DNA from: Aquamicrobium aerolatum DSM 21857
Lineage (GTDB): Bacteria; Pseudomonadota; Alphaproteobacteria; Rhizobiales; Rhizobiaceae
Reading direction: 5' to 3'
DNA length: 64,000 nucleotides
Assembly: GCF_900113935.1 (NCBI RefSeq)
Contig: NZ_FORF01000006.1
Coordinates: 62,001 to 126,000, forward strand
The number at the start of each line of letters is the position of its first letter. The stretch's first letter is position 1. Both the position numbers and the translations under genes were made by a program. Shown here piece by piece: positions 48,234-57,288 of the stretch. The notes under the pieces are model-generated. The model was given only the letters and a program-made list of their open reading frames with translations. It was not told where the DNA came from and did no database searches.

Positions 48234-48266
48234 CAAGACTTGACCGCATAAGCTGAGGGAACACCC

Positions 48267-49715
48267 ATGGCATCTGGATCTATGAAGTCCCTCACGGCTG
48301 CGGCCTTTGCGAGCTTTCTCCTGCTCACTGGCTGCGCAAAGGATGTCGGGCCGATCAATCTGATGCACTCGGCCATGCCCGCAGCCTCAGCTCCCTTCAT
48401 TCCCGATTCAGGTGATGACGGTTCCACCGTCGTCGCCCTTGCGTTTTCCGGCGGCGGCACCCGCGCGGCAGCGTTTTCCTATGGCGTTCTCACCGCATTG
48501 GACGATCTCGTCGTCGACGAAATGCCCTATCGACGCTCGATGGTCGACAATATCAGAATGATTTCGGGCACGTCCGGCGGCGCTGTCCTGGCGGCGTATT
48601 TTGGCCTGCGCGGACGCGACGCCTATCGGGATTTCGACACAAGATTCCTGTATCGAAATGCTGAAAAGTCCATGCACACCAACCCGCTGTCGCCAATAAC
48701 ACTGGCGCGTGCCGTCAGCGGTGGTGCCAATGACAGAAGTTCTTTTGCCTACTGGCTCGACGAGAACCTTTACGACAATGCGACATTCAAGGGGTTTCGG
48801 GCACCCAACACGCCGCAGGTCTGGATCAACGCCTCAGACATCTTCAACCACTCACCGTTCCTCTTCACCTACGACACATTCGCTGCCCTGTGCAGCGATC
48901 TGGATTCGGTTCGTATTTCGGATGCGGTCGCGGCTTCTGCGGCTGCACCTGTCATTTTTACCCCAATCGTGCTGGAGGCCCGGCGCGACAGCTGCGACTA
49001 CAAGCAACCGGCCTGGCTTACGCGCGCCCTCGAAAAGGAGTCCGGCTCAATCAGGCTGGAATCCTATGCGCATGCGCTGAGCAGCTACCATCACCGCCAA
49101 GACATCAACTATGTAAAACTGCTTGATGGTGGCCTGACAGACAATCTCGGCATTACCGGCTTTGCGTTGGAGCGCGCCGCATCAGCGACGCCCCATGGCC
49201 CCTTGTCGGCCGAGCAGGCAGTAAAGCTCCGGCATCTGCTGTTCATTGTCACCGATGCCGGTCAGTTCCAGACCGCAGACTGGGCCCGACAACTCCATGG
49301 TCCGACAGTCGCTCCGCTAGTCCAGACGGCGATCCGAACCAGCATGGCTGCCTCCGTTCTCCACGAACTGGATGCGCTCATCATGGCGATGCGCGAGTGG
49401 CGCAGCGAACTTGTCGCCTTTCGTTGCGGTCTTTCGCAATCGGCAGTGAAACGGATGCGTGGAACGCTGGATGGCTGGAACTGCCGCGATGTCGATGTAT
49501 CGGTTGAACATCTCTCCTTCGCCGATCTTGATGAGCCGTTGGCCACCACGCTAAGCGCCGTGCCGACCCGCCTTACGCTGCCACGCGAGCAAGTCGACCA
49601 GTTGATCGCCGCAGGACGCAAGACGGTGACAGGAAGCCAGAAGATCATGACTGCCCTGCGCAAGATCCAGCACGACGCCGATGTGCGCGAAAATCTTCTC
49701 GTGGCGGCGCGCTAG
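48267..49715 (+). CDS. Patatin-like phospholipase lipoprotein
   Basis: 482 residues. A lipobox (FLLLTGC, Cys23) predicts membrane anchoring outside the cytoplasm. The patatin Ser-Asp dyad is present: oxyanion loop SGGGTRAAAFSYG (61-73), nucleophile Ser103 in ISGTSGGAVLAAY, and Asp in LLDGGLTDNLG. It should hydrolyse acyl esters of phospholipids. GAGGGAA is 6 bp before ATG 48267. It follows the DUF4344 gene closely. Confidence 0.9.
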   Translation: MASGSMKSLTAAAFASFLLLTGCAKDVGPINLMHSAMPAASAPFIPDSGDDGSTVVALAFSGGGTRAAAFSYGVLTALDDLVVDEMPYRRSMVDNIRMISGTSGGAVLAAYFGLRGRDAYRDFDTRFLYRNAEKSMHTNPLSPITLARAVSGGANDRSSFAYWLDENLYDNATFKGFRAPNTPQVWINASDIFNHSPFLFTYDTFAALCSDLDSVRISDAVAASAAAPVIFTPIVLEARRDSCDYKQPAWLTRALEKESGSIRLESYAHALSSYHHRQDINYVKLLDGGLTDNLGITGFALERAASATPHGPLSAEQAVKLRHLLFIVTDAGQFQTADWARQLHGPTVAPLVQTAIRTSMAASVLHELDALIMAMREWRSELVAFRCGLSQSAVKRMRGTLDGWNCRDVDVSVEHLSFADLDEPLATTLSAVPTRLTLPREQVDQLIAAGRKTVTGSQKIMTALRKIQHDADVRENLLVAAR

Positions 49716-49754
49716 CGCGTTTCTCCCGAAAGATCGCGACACACTACCGTCCGC

Positions 49755-50240
49755 TCACCGGGAGATGGCGATGACCTCAAGCTCAAGCGCGCCTACCTGC
49801 ACCAGATCCCCCAACCGCTTGCCGATGAGCGCTGCTGCAACAGGGGAAGCGTAGGAAATCGTACCCTTTGCCGGGTCTGCTTCGTCCTCGCCGACAATCC
49901 GATATGTTTGCTTGCGGCCATCTTCGCGCTCATATGTGACGGCGTGACCGAATGCGATCACATCGTCTGTCGCGGGCGCTGGCATCAGATGAGCCGTGCG
50001 TACCCTTTCGGCAAAATACCTTGCATCACGGTAAGGCACGGCAGACTGTCGGCGACGCTCATTTATGTCATCCACCAGACTGGCGGCGTCCAGCTCACGT
50101 TGCGAGCGCTCGAGTTCGTCCTTCAGCAGCTGCAGCCCGGTCTCCGTCACCAGGTTGGGCCGATCTGAGATCGGACGCGGTGGCAGAATCGTTTCAGATG
50201 CTGCTTCTGCGCTTTCTTCCTTGACGAACGCTACGCTCAC
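49755..50240 (-). CDS. GreA/GreB-family transcription factor
   Basis: 161 residues from GTG 50240. The N-terminal helical hairpin is present (VTETGLQLLKDELERSQRELD) and the C-terminal FKBP-like domain is clear (YASPVAAALIGKRLGDLVQV). Gre factors enter the RNA polymerase channel and restart stalled elongation; whether this one cleaves RNA depends on acidic residues at the hairpin tip, where INERRR is basic rather than the usual DE pair. It may therefore act as a Gre-like regulator without cleavage activity (inference). Confidence 0.83.
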   Translation of the reverse strand: MSVAFVKEESAEAASETILPPRPISDRPNLVTETGLQLLKDELERSQRELDAASLVDDINERRRQSAVPYRDARYFAERVRTAHLMPAPATDDVIAFGHAVTYEREDGRKQTYRIVGEDEADPAKGTISYASPVAAALIGKRLGDLVQVGALELEVIAISR

Positions 50241-50407
50241 CTCGTGAAACTCCTCTGGTCATTCATGCAGGCCCCACCAAAGCCCCAACCGCAGCCAAAA
50301 GCAAACCATGTGAGGTCCGGGCGACATTTTGTCAGCGTGCCGCTCTTCAACTGGGATCGCACTCGCTCCATATTCGGCGAACCGCTTGCTCTCCTGGAGT
50401 TCACTTC

Positions 50408-50890
50408 ATGCGTCTTCTCAACTGCTTTGCTGCGATGTCCATGTCTGTTCTCGCAATATCGTCAGCCTCGGCACAACAGGTTGGCGAAGTCGGCGTCGAC
50501 TGGCTGGGAAACGACATCATCGTCGAAGCCATTCGCGATCCAAAGATTGAGGGCGTGACCTGCCATGTCGCTTATTTCGACCGGGGTCTGATTGATCGCC
50601 TGCAGAAGGGAAACTGGTTCGAAGACCCCTCGAACTCGTCCATTTCATGCCGTCAGACCGGTCCAATCACCATCGGCGCCATCAGCCTCAAGCAATCCGG
50701 AGAAGAGGTTTTCAGCCAGCGCCAATCGCTTGTGTGGAAGTCGCTCGTCGTCAAGCGGATCTATGACAAGGCCAATGACACCCTCATCTACCTGTCACAT
50801 TCGCGGCAGGTCCAGGACGGATCCGCGAAGATGGCTCTGTCGACGGTTCCGCTCTACGGTCAGGACGTGACCTGGACGGGCGAAAAGTGA
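50408..50890 (+). CDS. creA: CreA family secreted protein
   Basis: 160 residues with a signal peptide (FAAMSMSVLAISSASAQ). The body VGVDWLGNDIIVEAIRDPKIEGVTCHVAYFDRGL and DPSNSSISCRQTGPI is the CreA pattern with a conserved Cys pair (VTCHV, ISCRQ). CreA is a periplasmic protein of unknown function named from the E. coli cre locus. GGAG is 8 bp upstream. No creBCD genes are near. Confidence 0.9.
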   Translation: MRLLNCFAAMSMSVLAISSASAQQVGEVGVDWLGNDIIVEAIRDPKIEGVTCHVAYFDRGLIDRLQKGNWFEDPSNSSISCRQTGPITIGAISLKQSGEEVFSQRQSLVWKSLVVKRIYDKANDTLIYLSHSRQVQDGSAKMALSTVPLYGQDVTWTGEK

Positions 50891-51035
50891 GAGCTTGTTG
50901 CTCAACGTCCACTCGGATAGATACGGCGTAGCACAAGGAGATTTATGCACAGAGACGTCAGCTGAAAACCGCCGGGAGCGGTTGCAACGCGCCCAAGATG
51001 GCGCTGTCTTTGTTACATAAATTTCGAAGGTCATC

Positions 51036-51482
51036 ATGAATACTTCAAAGCTCTCAATTCGCGCTTATGACGCCGCGGATTGCGAAACTCTGTCGGCCAT
51101 CTGGCTGAAGGCTTCGCTCATCGCCCACGACTTCATCGGTGAGGCCACACTGAACGAACAGCGTGTGCTCATCGAAGAACAATATCTGCCGGCTGCGGAA
51201 ACGTGGGTTGCGTGCCTCGACAACAAGCCGGTCGGCTTCATAAGCCTGTTGGACGACTTTATTGGTGGGCTCTTTGTCGATCCGAACTGCCAGAGATACG
51301 GCATCGGCAAAACGTTGGTCGCTCACGCATTTGCGCTCAAGAAAAGCCTTAAGCTCGAAGTCTACACGGCAAACACCCGCGCCTATGACTTCTACCGAAA
51401 GCTCGGGTTCATCGAAGTCTCGCGGCGCCCTGTAGACGATCAGGGCTTGCCATTCGAAAACGCGCAACTGTTCCTGTCCTGA
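51036..51482 (+). CDS. GNAT-family N-acetyltransferase (YjaB-like)
   Basis: 148 residues. Motif A for acetyl-CoA is GLFVDPNCQRYGIGKTLVAHAF, and the C-terminal YTANTRAYDFYRKLGFIEV is the usual GNAT strand-helix end. Similar in length and pattern to E. coli YjaB; substrate not known. AAGG lies just before the ATG. It converges on dnaE with a hairpin between. Confidence 0.85.
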   Translation: MNTSKLSIRAYDAADCETLSAIWLKASLIAHDFIGEATLNEQRVLIEEQYLPAAETWVACLDNKPVGFISLLDDFIGGLFVDPNCQRYGIGKTLVAHAFALKKSLKLEVYTANTRAYDFYRKLGFIEVSRRPVDDQGLPFENAQLFLS

Positions 51483-51490
51483 TACTGGCA

Positions 51491-51514
51491 GAGGGCGGCC
51501 AACCGGTCGCCCTC
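51491..51514. terminator. Hairpin between convergent GNAT and dnaE genes
   Basis: GAGGGCG (51491-51497) pairs with CGCCCTC (51508-51514), followed by TTC on the plus strand. It likely serves both genes, though T-tracts are short. Confidence 0.6.
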
Positions 51515-51528
51515 TTCACTCTCGGATG

Positions 51529-54500
51529 CTAGACCAGCTCGACGTCCACGACGCCCTGAACCGCTTTCATCGCCGAAGCTATTTGGGGTGAAATTCGGTA
51601 ACGATCGGGAAGAGCAATCTCGATCTCCCCCTGCCCGTCCGGCTTGATCACGATGAACGATACCTGGCCTTCACCCCGCGTTCCGAGCTGACCGGCGACA
51701 ACATCAAGCGGAGCCGCATCGCGCACGAAGATGCGCATCTGCTTTTGCATCCGCGCGGCCTCGTCCTCCAATGAGCTTACGGTCTGGATTCGAAGGTTTA
51801 CGCCCTCCGGCCGGTCTTCCGCAGCGACCGTGATGACCATCGAGCGCCCGACTTCCAATGCATCGCGAAACTGCGCCAACGCTTCCGAAAAAAGTACCGC
51901 CTCAAACTGTCCGGATGTGTCGGAAAAATTGATGATACCCATCTTGTTGCCGGTGCGGGTTTTTCGCTCCTGCTTGGCTGTGATCGTGCCGGCAAGACGG
52001 CCTGCGGTCGCTCCACGCTTGACGGCTGCCTGGAATTCCACCCAGTTCTGCACCCGCATCTTTTCGAGCATATCCTTGTACTCATCGAGCGGATGCGCCG
52101 AGAGGTAGAAGCCGATTGCCGCGAACTCCCGATGCAAGCGGTCTGCCGCCAACCATGGCTCCACGACCGGCAGGATCAGCTTTTCGGGCTGCGCCCCGAG
52201 CATCGCGCCAAAGATATCAGTTTGCCCGGATGCTGCATTTTCCTGCGCGCGGGCAGCCATGCCCATCATGCGTTCCAAGCCCGCGAACAATTGCGAGCGG
52301 TCATAGCCAAAGCAGTCGAATGCGCCGGCGGCGATCAGGCTTTCAAAGACACGTTTGCCGACAATGCGTGGATCGATGCGCGAGCAGAAGTCCTCAAGCG
52401 TCGTGAACGGCTGCTGATTGCGCAGCGCTACGATATGATCGACGGCGGCTTCACCGACCCCCTTGATGGCCGCGAGCGAATAGAAAATCTTGTTCTCGCC
52501 GACCTCGAACTTTCGGTACGACGTCTTCACCGAAGGCGGCACCACCTCGATACCGATGCGCATTGCGTCAGCACGAAAGTCGGCCAGCTTGTCGGTATTG
52601 CCCATATCCAGCGTCATCGACGCCGCAAGGAACTCGACCGGATAGTGCGCCTTCAGATAGGCGGTCTGGTAGGAGACGATGGCATAAGCCGCTGCGTGCG
52701 ACTTGTTGAAACCGTAGTCAGCAAACTTTGCCAGCAGGTCGAAGATGAAGTTCGCCTGTGGCTTGCCGACCTTCTTTTCCATCGCGCCGGTGACGAAGCG
52801 CTCGCGCTGCTTGTCCATCTCAGCGCGGATCTTCTTGCCCATCGCGCGGCGCAGAAGGTCGGCTTCACCGAGCGAATACCCGGCCAGAACCTGGGCGATC
52901 TGCATCACCTGTTCCTGGTAGACGATGACGCCCTGGGTTTCCTTCACCAGATGGTCGATCATCGGATGGATCGACGCGATCTCTTCCTCGCCGTGCTTGC
53001 GGGCGTTGTAGATCGGGATGTTTTCCATCGGGCCGGGACGGTAGAGCGCCACCAGCGCGATGATGTCCTCGATGCAGTCCGGCTTCATGCCGATCAGCGC
53101 CTTGCGCATGCCGGCAGATTCAACCTGGAAGATGCCGACCGTCTCGCCGCGCGCCAGCATTTCGTAGGTCTTGGCGTCATCCAGCGGAATCGTCGCAAGG
53201 TCGATTTCGATGCCCTGACGGCGAATGAACTTCACCGCCGTGTCCAGCGTCGTCAGCGTCTTGAGGCCGAGGAAGTCGAACTTCACCAGCCCCGCCTGCT
53301 CGACATATTTCATGTTGAACTGGGTGACCGGCATGTCCGAGCGCGGGTCTCGGTACATCGGCACCAGTTCGGAGAGCGGACGGTCGCCAATCACGATGCC
53401 GGCAGCATGGGTGGACGCGTGGCGGTAAAGCCCTTCGAGCTTCATCGCCATGTCGAGCAGGTTCTGGACGACCGGCTCCTTCTCCACCTCTTCGGCGAAG
53501 CGCGGCTCTGCCTCGATAGCGTCCTTCAGCTTGACCGGGTTGGCAGGGTTGGCCGGCACCATCTTGCACAGGCGATCGACCTGACCATAGGGCATCTGCA
53601 ACACACGACCGACGTCGCGCAGCACGGCGCGCGCCTGCAGTGTACCGAAGGTGATGATCTGCCCGACCTGATCGCGCCCATATTTCTGCTGGACGTAGCG
53701 GATCACCTCTTCACGGCGATCCTGGCAGAAGTCGATGTCAAAGTCCGGCATCGACACGCGGTCGGGATTGAGGAAGCGCTCGAACAGCAGCGAGAAACGC
53801 AGCGGATCGACGTCGGTGATTGTCAGCGCATAGGCAACCAGCGAGCCAGCACCGGAACCACGCCCCGGTCCCACCGGGATGTCGTGGGCTTTCGCCCACT
53901 TGATGAAGTCGGCAACGATCAGGAAGTAGCCCGGAAATTTCATCCGGGTGATGATTCCGATCTCGAACTCGAGCCGCTCCTGATAGTCTTCGACCGTGTA
54001 ACCAGTCGTAGGGCCATGCGCCTCAAGGCGCATCGCCAGCCCCTCTCGTGCCTGACGCGCCAGCTCATCGGCTTCTGCCTGCAAGGCGGCCTCTGCGTCC
54101 TCCGCGTCTGCACCAGTAAAGCGTGGCAGGATCGGATTGCGGTTCTTTGGATAGTACGAGCAGCGACGCGCGATCTCGACCGTGCTGTCGATGGCCTCAG
54201 GCAAGTCCGCGAACAGCGCGATCATCTCGGCCTGCGAGCGCAGATAGTGGTCCGGCGTCAGCCTCCGCCGCTCATCGACGGCAACGACCGACCCTTCCGC
54301 AATTGCCAGAAGCGCATCATGCGCTTCGTAGTCGTCTGCCTTCGGGAAGAACGCCTCATTCGTCGCCACCAATGGCACGTCGTGCTCATAGGCAAGGTCG
54401 ATCAGGCCGTTCTCGACATGCTTGTCATGTCCATGCCAGCGCTGCAGTTCGATATAGAGCCGGTCACCGAAGACTTTCTGCAGGAATTCAAGACGCTTTT

Positions 54501-55032
54501 GCGCCACGGGCTTCTGGTCTGCCTTGATGGCCGCGCCCAACGGTCCCTTTTCGCCACCGGTCAGGCAGATGATGCCTTCCGACAACGCAGGCAGCCAGTC
54601 CGCCCGCACATGGGTCGGCTCCCCTGAAGGTCCATCCAGATAGGCACGCGAGACAAGGCGCACGAGGTTGGCATAGCCCACCTCAGTCGCTGCAATCAGC
54701 ACCAGCTGCTGCGTCTCCGACCCCTGCTTGCGTGGGTTGTGGCGCTGGCTTTCGCCGGAGGTGTCGGGAAACAACACATCAAGCTGGCAACCGACGACAG
54801 GCTGCACGCCATCCTTGGTTGCCTTCTGTGCGAATTCGAGCGCGCCGAACAGATTGTTGGTGTCGGTAATCGCGATAGCAGGAGCCAGATCCTTGACCGC
54901 GTGCCCGACAATCTTCCCAACCGGCAGCGCTCCTTCAAGCAGCGAGTAGGCGGAATGCACGCGCAAATGGATGAATGCGCGTGAAATTCCATTGCCGGAA
55001 CGGGTCGCGGCGAGCGACGAAGACTCAGTCAT
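51529..55032 (-). CDS. dnaE: DNA polymerase III alpha subunit
   Basis: 1167 residues from ATG 55032 (55038 also possible; the frame opens at 55095). The N-terminal PHP domain (FIHLRVHSAYSLLEGALPVG) is followed by the family C polymerase core with the catalytic aspartates in SMPDFDIDFCQDRR, and a C-terminal OB domain (AGTITAKQERKTRTGNKMGIINFSDTSG). It is the replicative polymerase. AGGA stands 6 bp upstream of ATG 55032. A long plus-strand open frame across it is a coding shadow. Confidence 0.97.
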   Translation of the reverse strand: MTESSSLAATRSGNGISRAFIHLRVHSAYSLLEGALPVGKIVGHAVKDLAPAIAITDTNNLFGALEFAQKATKDGVQPVVGCQLDVLFPDTSGESQRHNPRKQGSETQQLVLIAATEVGYANLVRLVSRAYLDGPSGEPTHVRADWLPALSEGIICLTGGEKGPLGAAIKADQKPVAQKRLEFLQKVFGDRLYIELQRWHGHDKHVENGLIDLAYEHDVPLVATNEAFFPKADDYEAHDALLAIAEGSVVAVDERRRLTPDHYLRSQAEMIALFADLPEAIDSTVEIARRCSYYPKNRNPILPRFTGADAEDAEAALQAEADELARQAREGLAMRLEAHGPTTGYTVEDYQERLEFEIGIITRMKFPGYFLIVADFIKWAKAHDIPVGPGRGSGAGSLVAYALTITDVDPLRFSLLFERFLNPDRVSMPDFDIDFCQDRREEVIRYVQQKYGRDQVGQIITFGTLQARAVLRDVGRVLQMPYGQVDRLCKMVPANPANPVKLKDAIEAEPRFAEEVEKEPVVQNLLDMAMKLEGLYRHASTHAAGIVIGDRPLSELVPMYRDPRSDMPVTQFNMKYVEQAGLVKFDFLGLKTLTTLDTAVKFIRRQGIEIDLATIPLDDAKTYEMLARGETVGIFQVESAGMRKALIGMKPDCIEDIIALVALYRPGPMENIPIYNARKHGEEEIASIHPMIDHLVKETQGVIVYQEQVMQIAQVLAGYSLGEADLLRRAMGKKIRAEMDKQRERFVTGAMEKKVGKPQANFIFDLLAKFADYGFNKSHAAAYAIVSYQTAYLKAHYPVEFLAASMTLDMGNTDKLADFRADAMRIGIEVVPPSVKTSYRKFEVGENKIFYSLAAIKGVGEAAVDHIVALRNQQPFTTLEDFCSRIDPRIVGKRVFESLIAAGAFDCFGYDRSQLFAGLERMMGMAARAQENAASGQTDIFGAMLGAQPEKLILPVVEPWLAADRLHREFAAIGFYLSAHPLDEYKDMLEKMRVQNWVEFQAAVKRGATAGRLAGTITAKQERKTRTGNKMGIINFSDTSGQFEAVLFSEALAQFRDALEVGRSMVITVAAEDRPEGVNLRIQTVSSLEDEAARMQKQMRIFVRDAAPLDVVAGQLGTRGEGQVSFIVIKPDGQGEIEIALPDRYRISPQIASAMKAVQGVVDVELV

Positions 55033-55145
55033 GCTCATCCTATCGGTCTGTCGATTCGGGAAATCGCACCCAATGTCACTGCAGATGCCTGACACGTCGA
55101 GTCGCGAATGCAGCTTTCCCCGCTATCACCAGCCTCAGGCGCAGT

Positions 55146-55934
55146 CTATTCCGGGTTGGCTGCCAAAACCACCAGCGCCTTGCCGTCGGCATCCTTCAAA
55201 GTGAGCTTGCTCTTCTCCTGATCGATACTAAACGACGCCACCTTGGCGAGCGCGGCGTGGAACTTGCTTTCCTGGTTCATCAGCGCCTCAGCGCATGCCA
55301 TGTTGGTCGAGGCCAGTGCCCCGAAGGCCAACTTGTCGCCGTCAATCTTGGCGCTGCCGGAATACCGGTTGCAACCGCCGCTGCCGTGTACGGCACCATC
55401 CTGCGAAATCTCCAGCGTCGTCTGCGCGCGGTCAATGACGCCGCCGCCTTCGATGTCCTCGGCCAGCCAACGGCCGTACAGCGTCAGCTCGGCGTCCGCT
55501 TCAGCTTCGTTTGCGATGCGCTGCACGAAAATATCGGTTTTCGTGCCGTCCTCACCCAATGCAGGGTGATGTTCGGTGGTCGTGAATAGCATGCGATCAC
55601 CGTCGTAGATCGTTGCCTGCAACGCATACCGGGCACGCTTGTCGATCAAATTCGGATCATAGCTAAGCTTGTAGGGAACAGGGCTGGCAGCTGCGTCAGC
55701 AATCTCCGCGCTGGCAATCGTCACCGACGGCGCATCCGCGCGCGAGACGTCGACCAGTTTGACCACAGTGCGCGACCCGCGCGGCAACATCATCCGCTCC
55801 CGATACCTCACGTTGCCTTCAAGCGTCACGTCTGCGGTGTATGGCGCATCGGCAAGCGCCGGCACTGCAATGCAGGCTCCGATCGTGGACGTGGCGACAA
55901 CGAAAGCACGGCGTGAAAGAGAGGACGTCAGCAT
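55146..55934 (-). CDS. Tat-exported protein with YbaY-like and META (HslJ) domains
   Basis: 262 residues from ATG 55934 with AGGAG 6 bp upstream. The N-terminus SLSRRAFVVATSTIGACIAVPALA carries twin arginines (8-9) in a Tat-type context. Residues about 30-130 match the YbaY/YscW-like lipoprotein domain (VTLEGNVRYRERMMLPRGSRTVVKLVDVSRAD). Residues about 155-262 form a META domain (LYGRWLAEDIEGGGV, GGCNRYSGSAKIDGDKLAFG, STNMACAEALMNQE). It is probably periplasmic; META proteins are linked to stress or drug tolerance. It lies 51 bp after dnaE's end? No: it is upstream of dnaE on the same strand and could be transcribed into it. Confidence 0.85.
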   Translation of the reverse strand: MLTSSLSRRAFVVATSTIGACIAVPALADAPYTADVTLEGNVRYRERMMLPRGSRTVVKLVDVSRADAPSVTIASAEIADAAASPVPYKLSYDPNLIDKRARYALQATIYDGDRMLFTTTEHHPALGEDGTKTDIFVQRIANEAEADAELTLYGRWLAEDIEGGGVIDRAQTTLEISQDGAVHGSGGCNRYSGSAKIDGDKLAFGALASTNMACAEALMNQESKFHAALAKVASFSIDQEKSKLTLKDADGKALVVLAANPE

Positions 55935-56082
55935 GGTTGTTCTCCTGTTCTGTGTCGAGACCTTGGAACCTGAAATTATGGCCACACCGAGATGCGTACC
56001 GGGTAATGATGTTACAGTTGTCTTGCTCCGTGCCCTCGGCTAGCTGTTGACTGACCCTATCCGACGATTCCTGGAGCATACA

Positions 56083-57210
56083 ATGAAAACTCGCGCCGCA
56101 GTCGCCGTTGCCGCAGGCAAGCCGCTGGAAATCATGGAAGTGGACCTTGAAGGTCCGCGCGAAGGCGAAGTGCTGGTCGAGATCAAGGCGACGGGCATCT
56201 GCCACACCGACGAGTTCACGCTGTCAGGCGCCGACCCGGAAGGCATCTTCCCGGCAATTCTCGGTCATGAGGGCGCTGGCGTCGTTGTCGATGTCGGCCC
56301 AGGTGTGACGACCCTGAAAAAGGGCGACCACGTCATTCCGCTCTATACACCTGAGTGCCGTTCCTGCCCGTCGTGCCTGTCGCAGAAGACCAACCTGTGC
56401 ACCGCTATTCGCGCGACGCAGGGACAGGGGCTGATGCCGGACGGCACCAGCCGCTTCTCCATCGGCAAGGACAAGATCTTCCACTACATGGGCTGCTCGA
56501 CCTTCGCGAACCACACGGTTCTGCCCGAGATCGCGCTCGCCAAGGTCAACCCGGACGCGCCGTTCGACAAGATCTGCTACATCGGCTGCGGCGTCACCAC
56601 TGGCATCGGTGCCGTCATCAACACCGCCAAGGTGGAGATCGGTGCGACAGCGGCCGTCTTCGGTCTCGGCGGCATTGGCCTCAACGTCATTCAGGGCCTT
56701 CGTCTTGCTGGCGCTGACATGATCATTGGCGTCGACATCAACAACGACAAGAAGGAATGGGGCGAGCGCTTCGGCATGACCCATTTCGTCAACCCGACCG
56801 AAATCGACGGCGACGTCGTGCAGCACATCGTCAACATGACGAAGCGCGGCGCGGACCTCATCGGCGGTGCGGACTACACGTTCGACTGCACCGGCAACAC
56901 CAAGGTCATGCGTCAGGCGCTGGAATGCGCGCACCGCGGCTGGGGTGAATCGATCGTCATCGGCGTTGCCGGTGCCGGTCAGGAAATCTCGACCCGTCCG
57001 TTCCAGCTCGTCACCGGACGCACCTGGAAGGGCACCGCATTTGGCGGCGCACGTGGCCGCACCGACGTGCCGAAGATCGTCGACTGGTACATGGAAGGCA
57101 AGATCCAGATCGACCCGATGATCACCCACACAATGCCGCTTGAAGACATCAACAAGGGCTTCGACCTGATGAACTCGGGCAAGTCGATCCGCTCCGTCGT
57201 CATCTTCTGA
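56083..57210 (+). CDS. adhC: S-(hydroxymethyl)glutathione dehydrogenase / class III alcohol dehydrogenase
   Basis: 375 residues from ATG 56083 with GGAG 7 bp upstream. Zinc enzyme: catalytic ligands in [13 protein letters not shown] and [12 protein letters not shown], the structural-zinc cysteines in [17 protein letters not shown], and the Rossmann [12 protein letters not shown]. It oxidises S-hydroxymethylglutathione (formaldehyde plus glutathione) to S-formylglutathione with NAD. The next enzyme, FghA, is encoded 3 kb downstream. It may also reduce S-nitrosoglutathione. Confidence 0.97.
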   Translation: MKTRAAVAVAAGKPLEIMEVDLEGPREGEVLVEIKATGICHTDEFTLSGADPEGIFPAILGHEGAGVVVDVGPGVTTLKKGDHVIPLYTPECRSCPSCLSQKTNLCTAIRATQGQGLMPDGTSRFSIGKDKIFHYMGCSTFANHTVLPEIALAKVNPDAPFDKICYIGCGVTTGIGAVINTAKVEIGATAAVFGLGGIGLNVIQGLRLAGADMIIGVDINNDKKEWGERFGMTHFVNPTEIDGDVVQHIVNMTKRGADLIGGADYTFDCTGNTKVMRQALECAHRGWGESIVIGVAGAGQEISTRPFQLVTGRTWKGTAFGGARGRTDVPKIVDWYMEGKIQIDPMITHTMPLEDINKGFDLMNSGKSIRSVVIF

Positions 57211-57234
57211 CGCCCGGCCTCACGGAACCACCCG

Positions 57235-57256
57235 GCCCCGAAAGCATTTTCGGGGC
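57235..57256 (+). terminator. Hairpin after adhC
   Basis: GCCCCGAAA (57235-57243) pairs with TTTCGGGGC (57248-57256) around a four-base loop. No T-tract follows, so termination may be partial and the downstream lipoprotein gene could still be co-transcribed. Confidence 0.5.
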
Positions 57257-57288
57257 TGGATATGGGTTCAACTCAGGTGAGGTCAGAG

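Noticed and set aside
52093-54627. 844-codon plus-strand open frame across dnaE
   Set aside because: It is exactly antisense to the conserved dnaE coding sequence, is rich in Arg/His as shadow frames of high-GC genes are, and shows no domain pattern.
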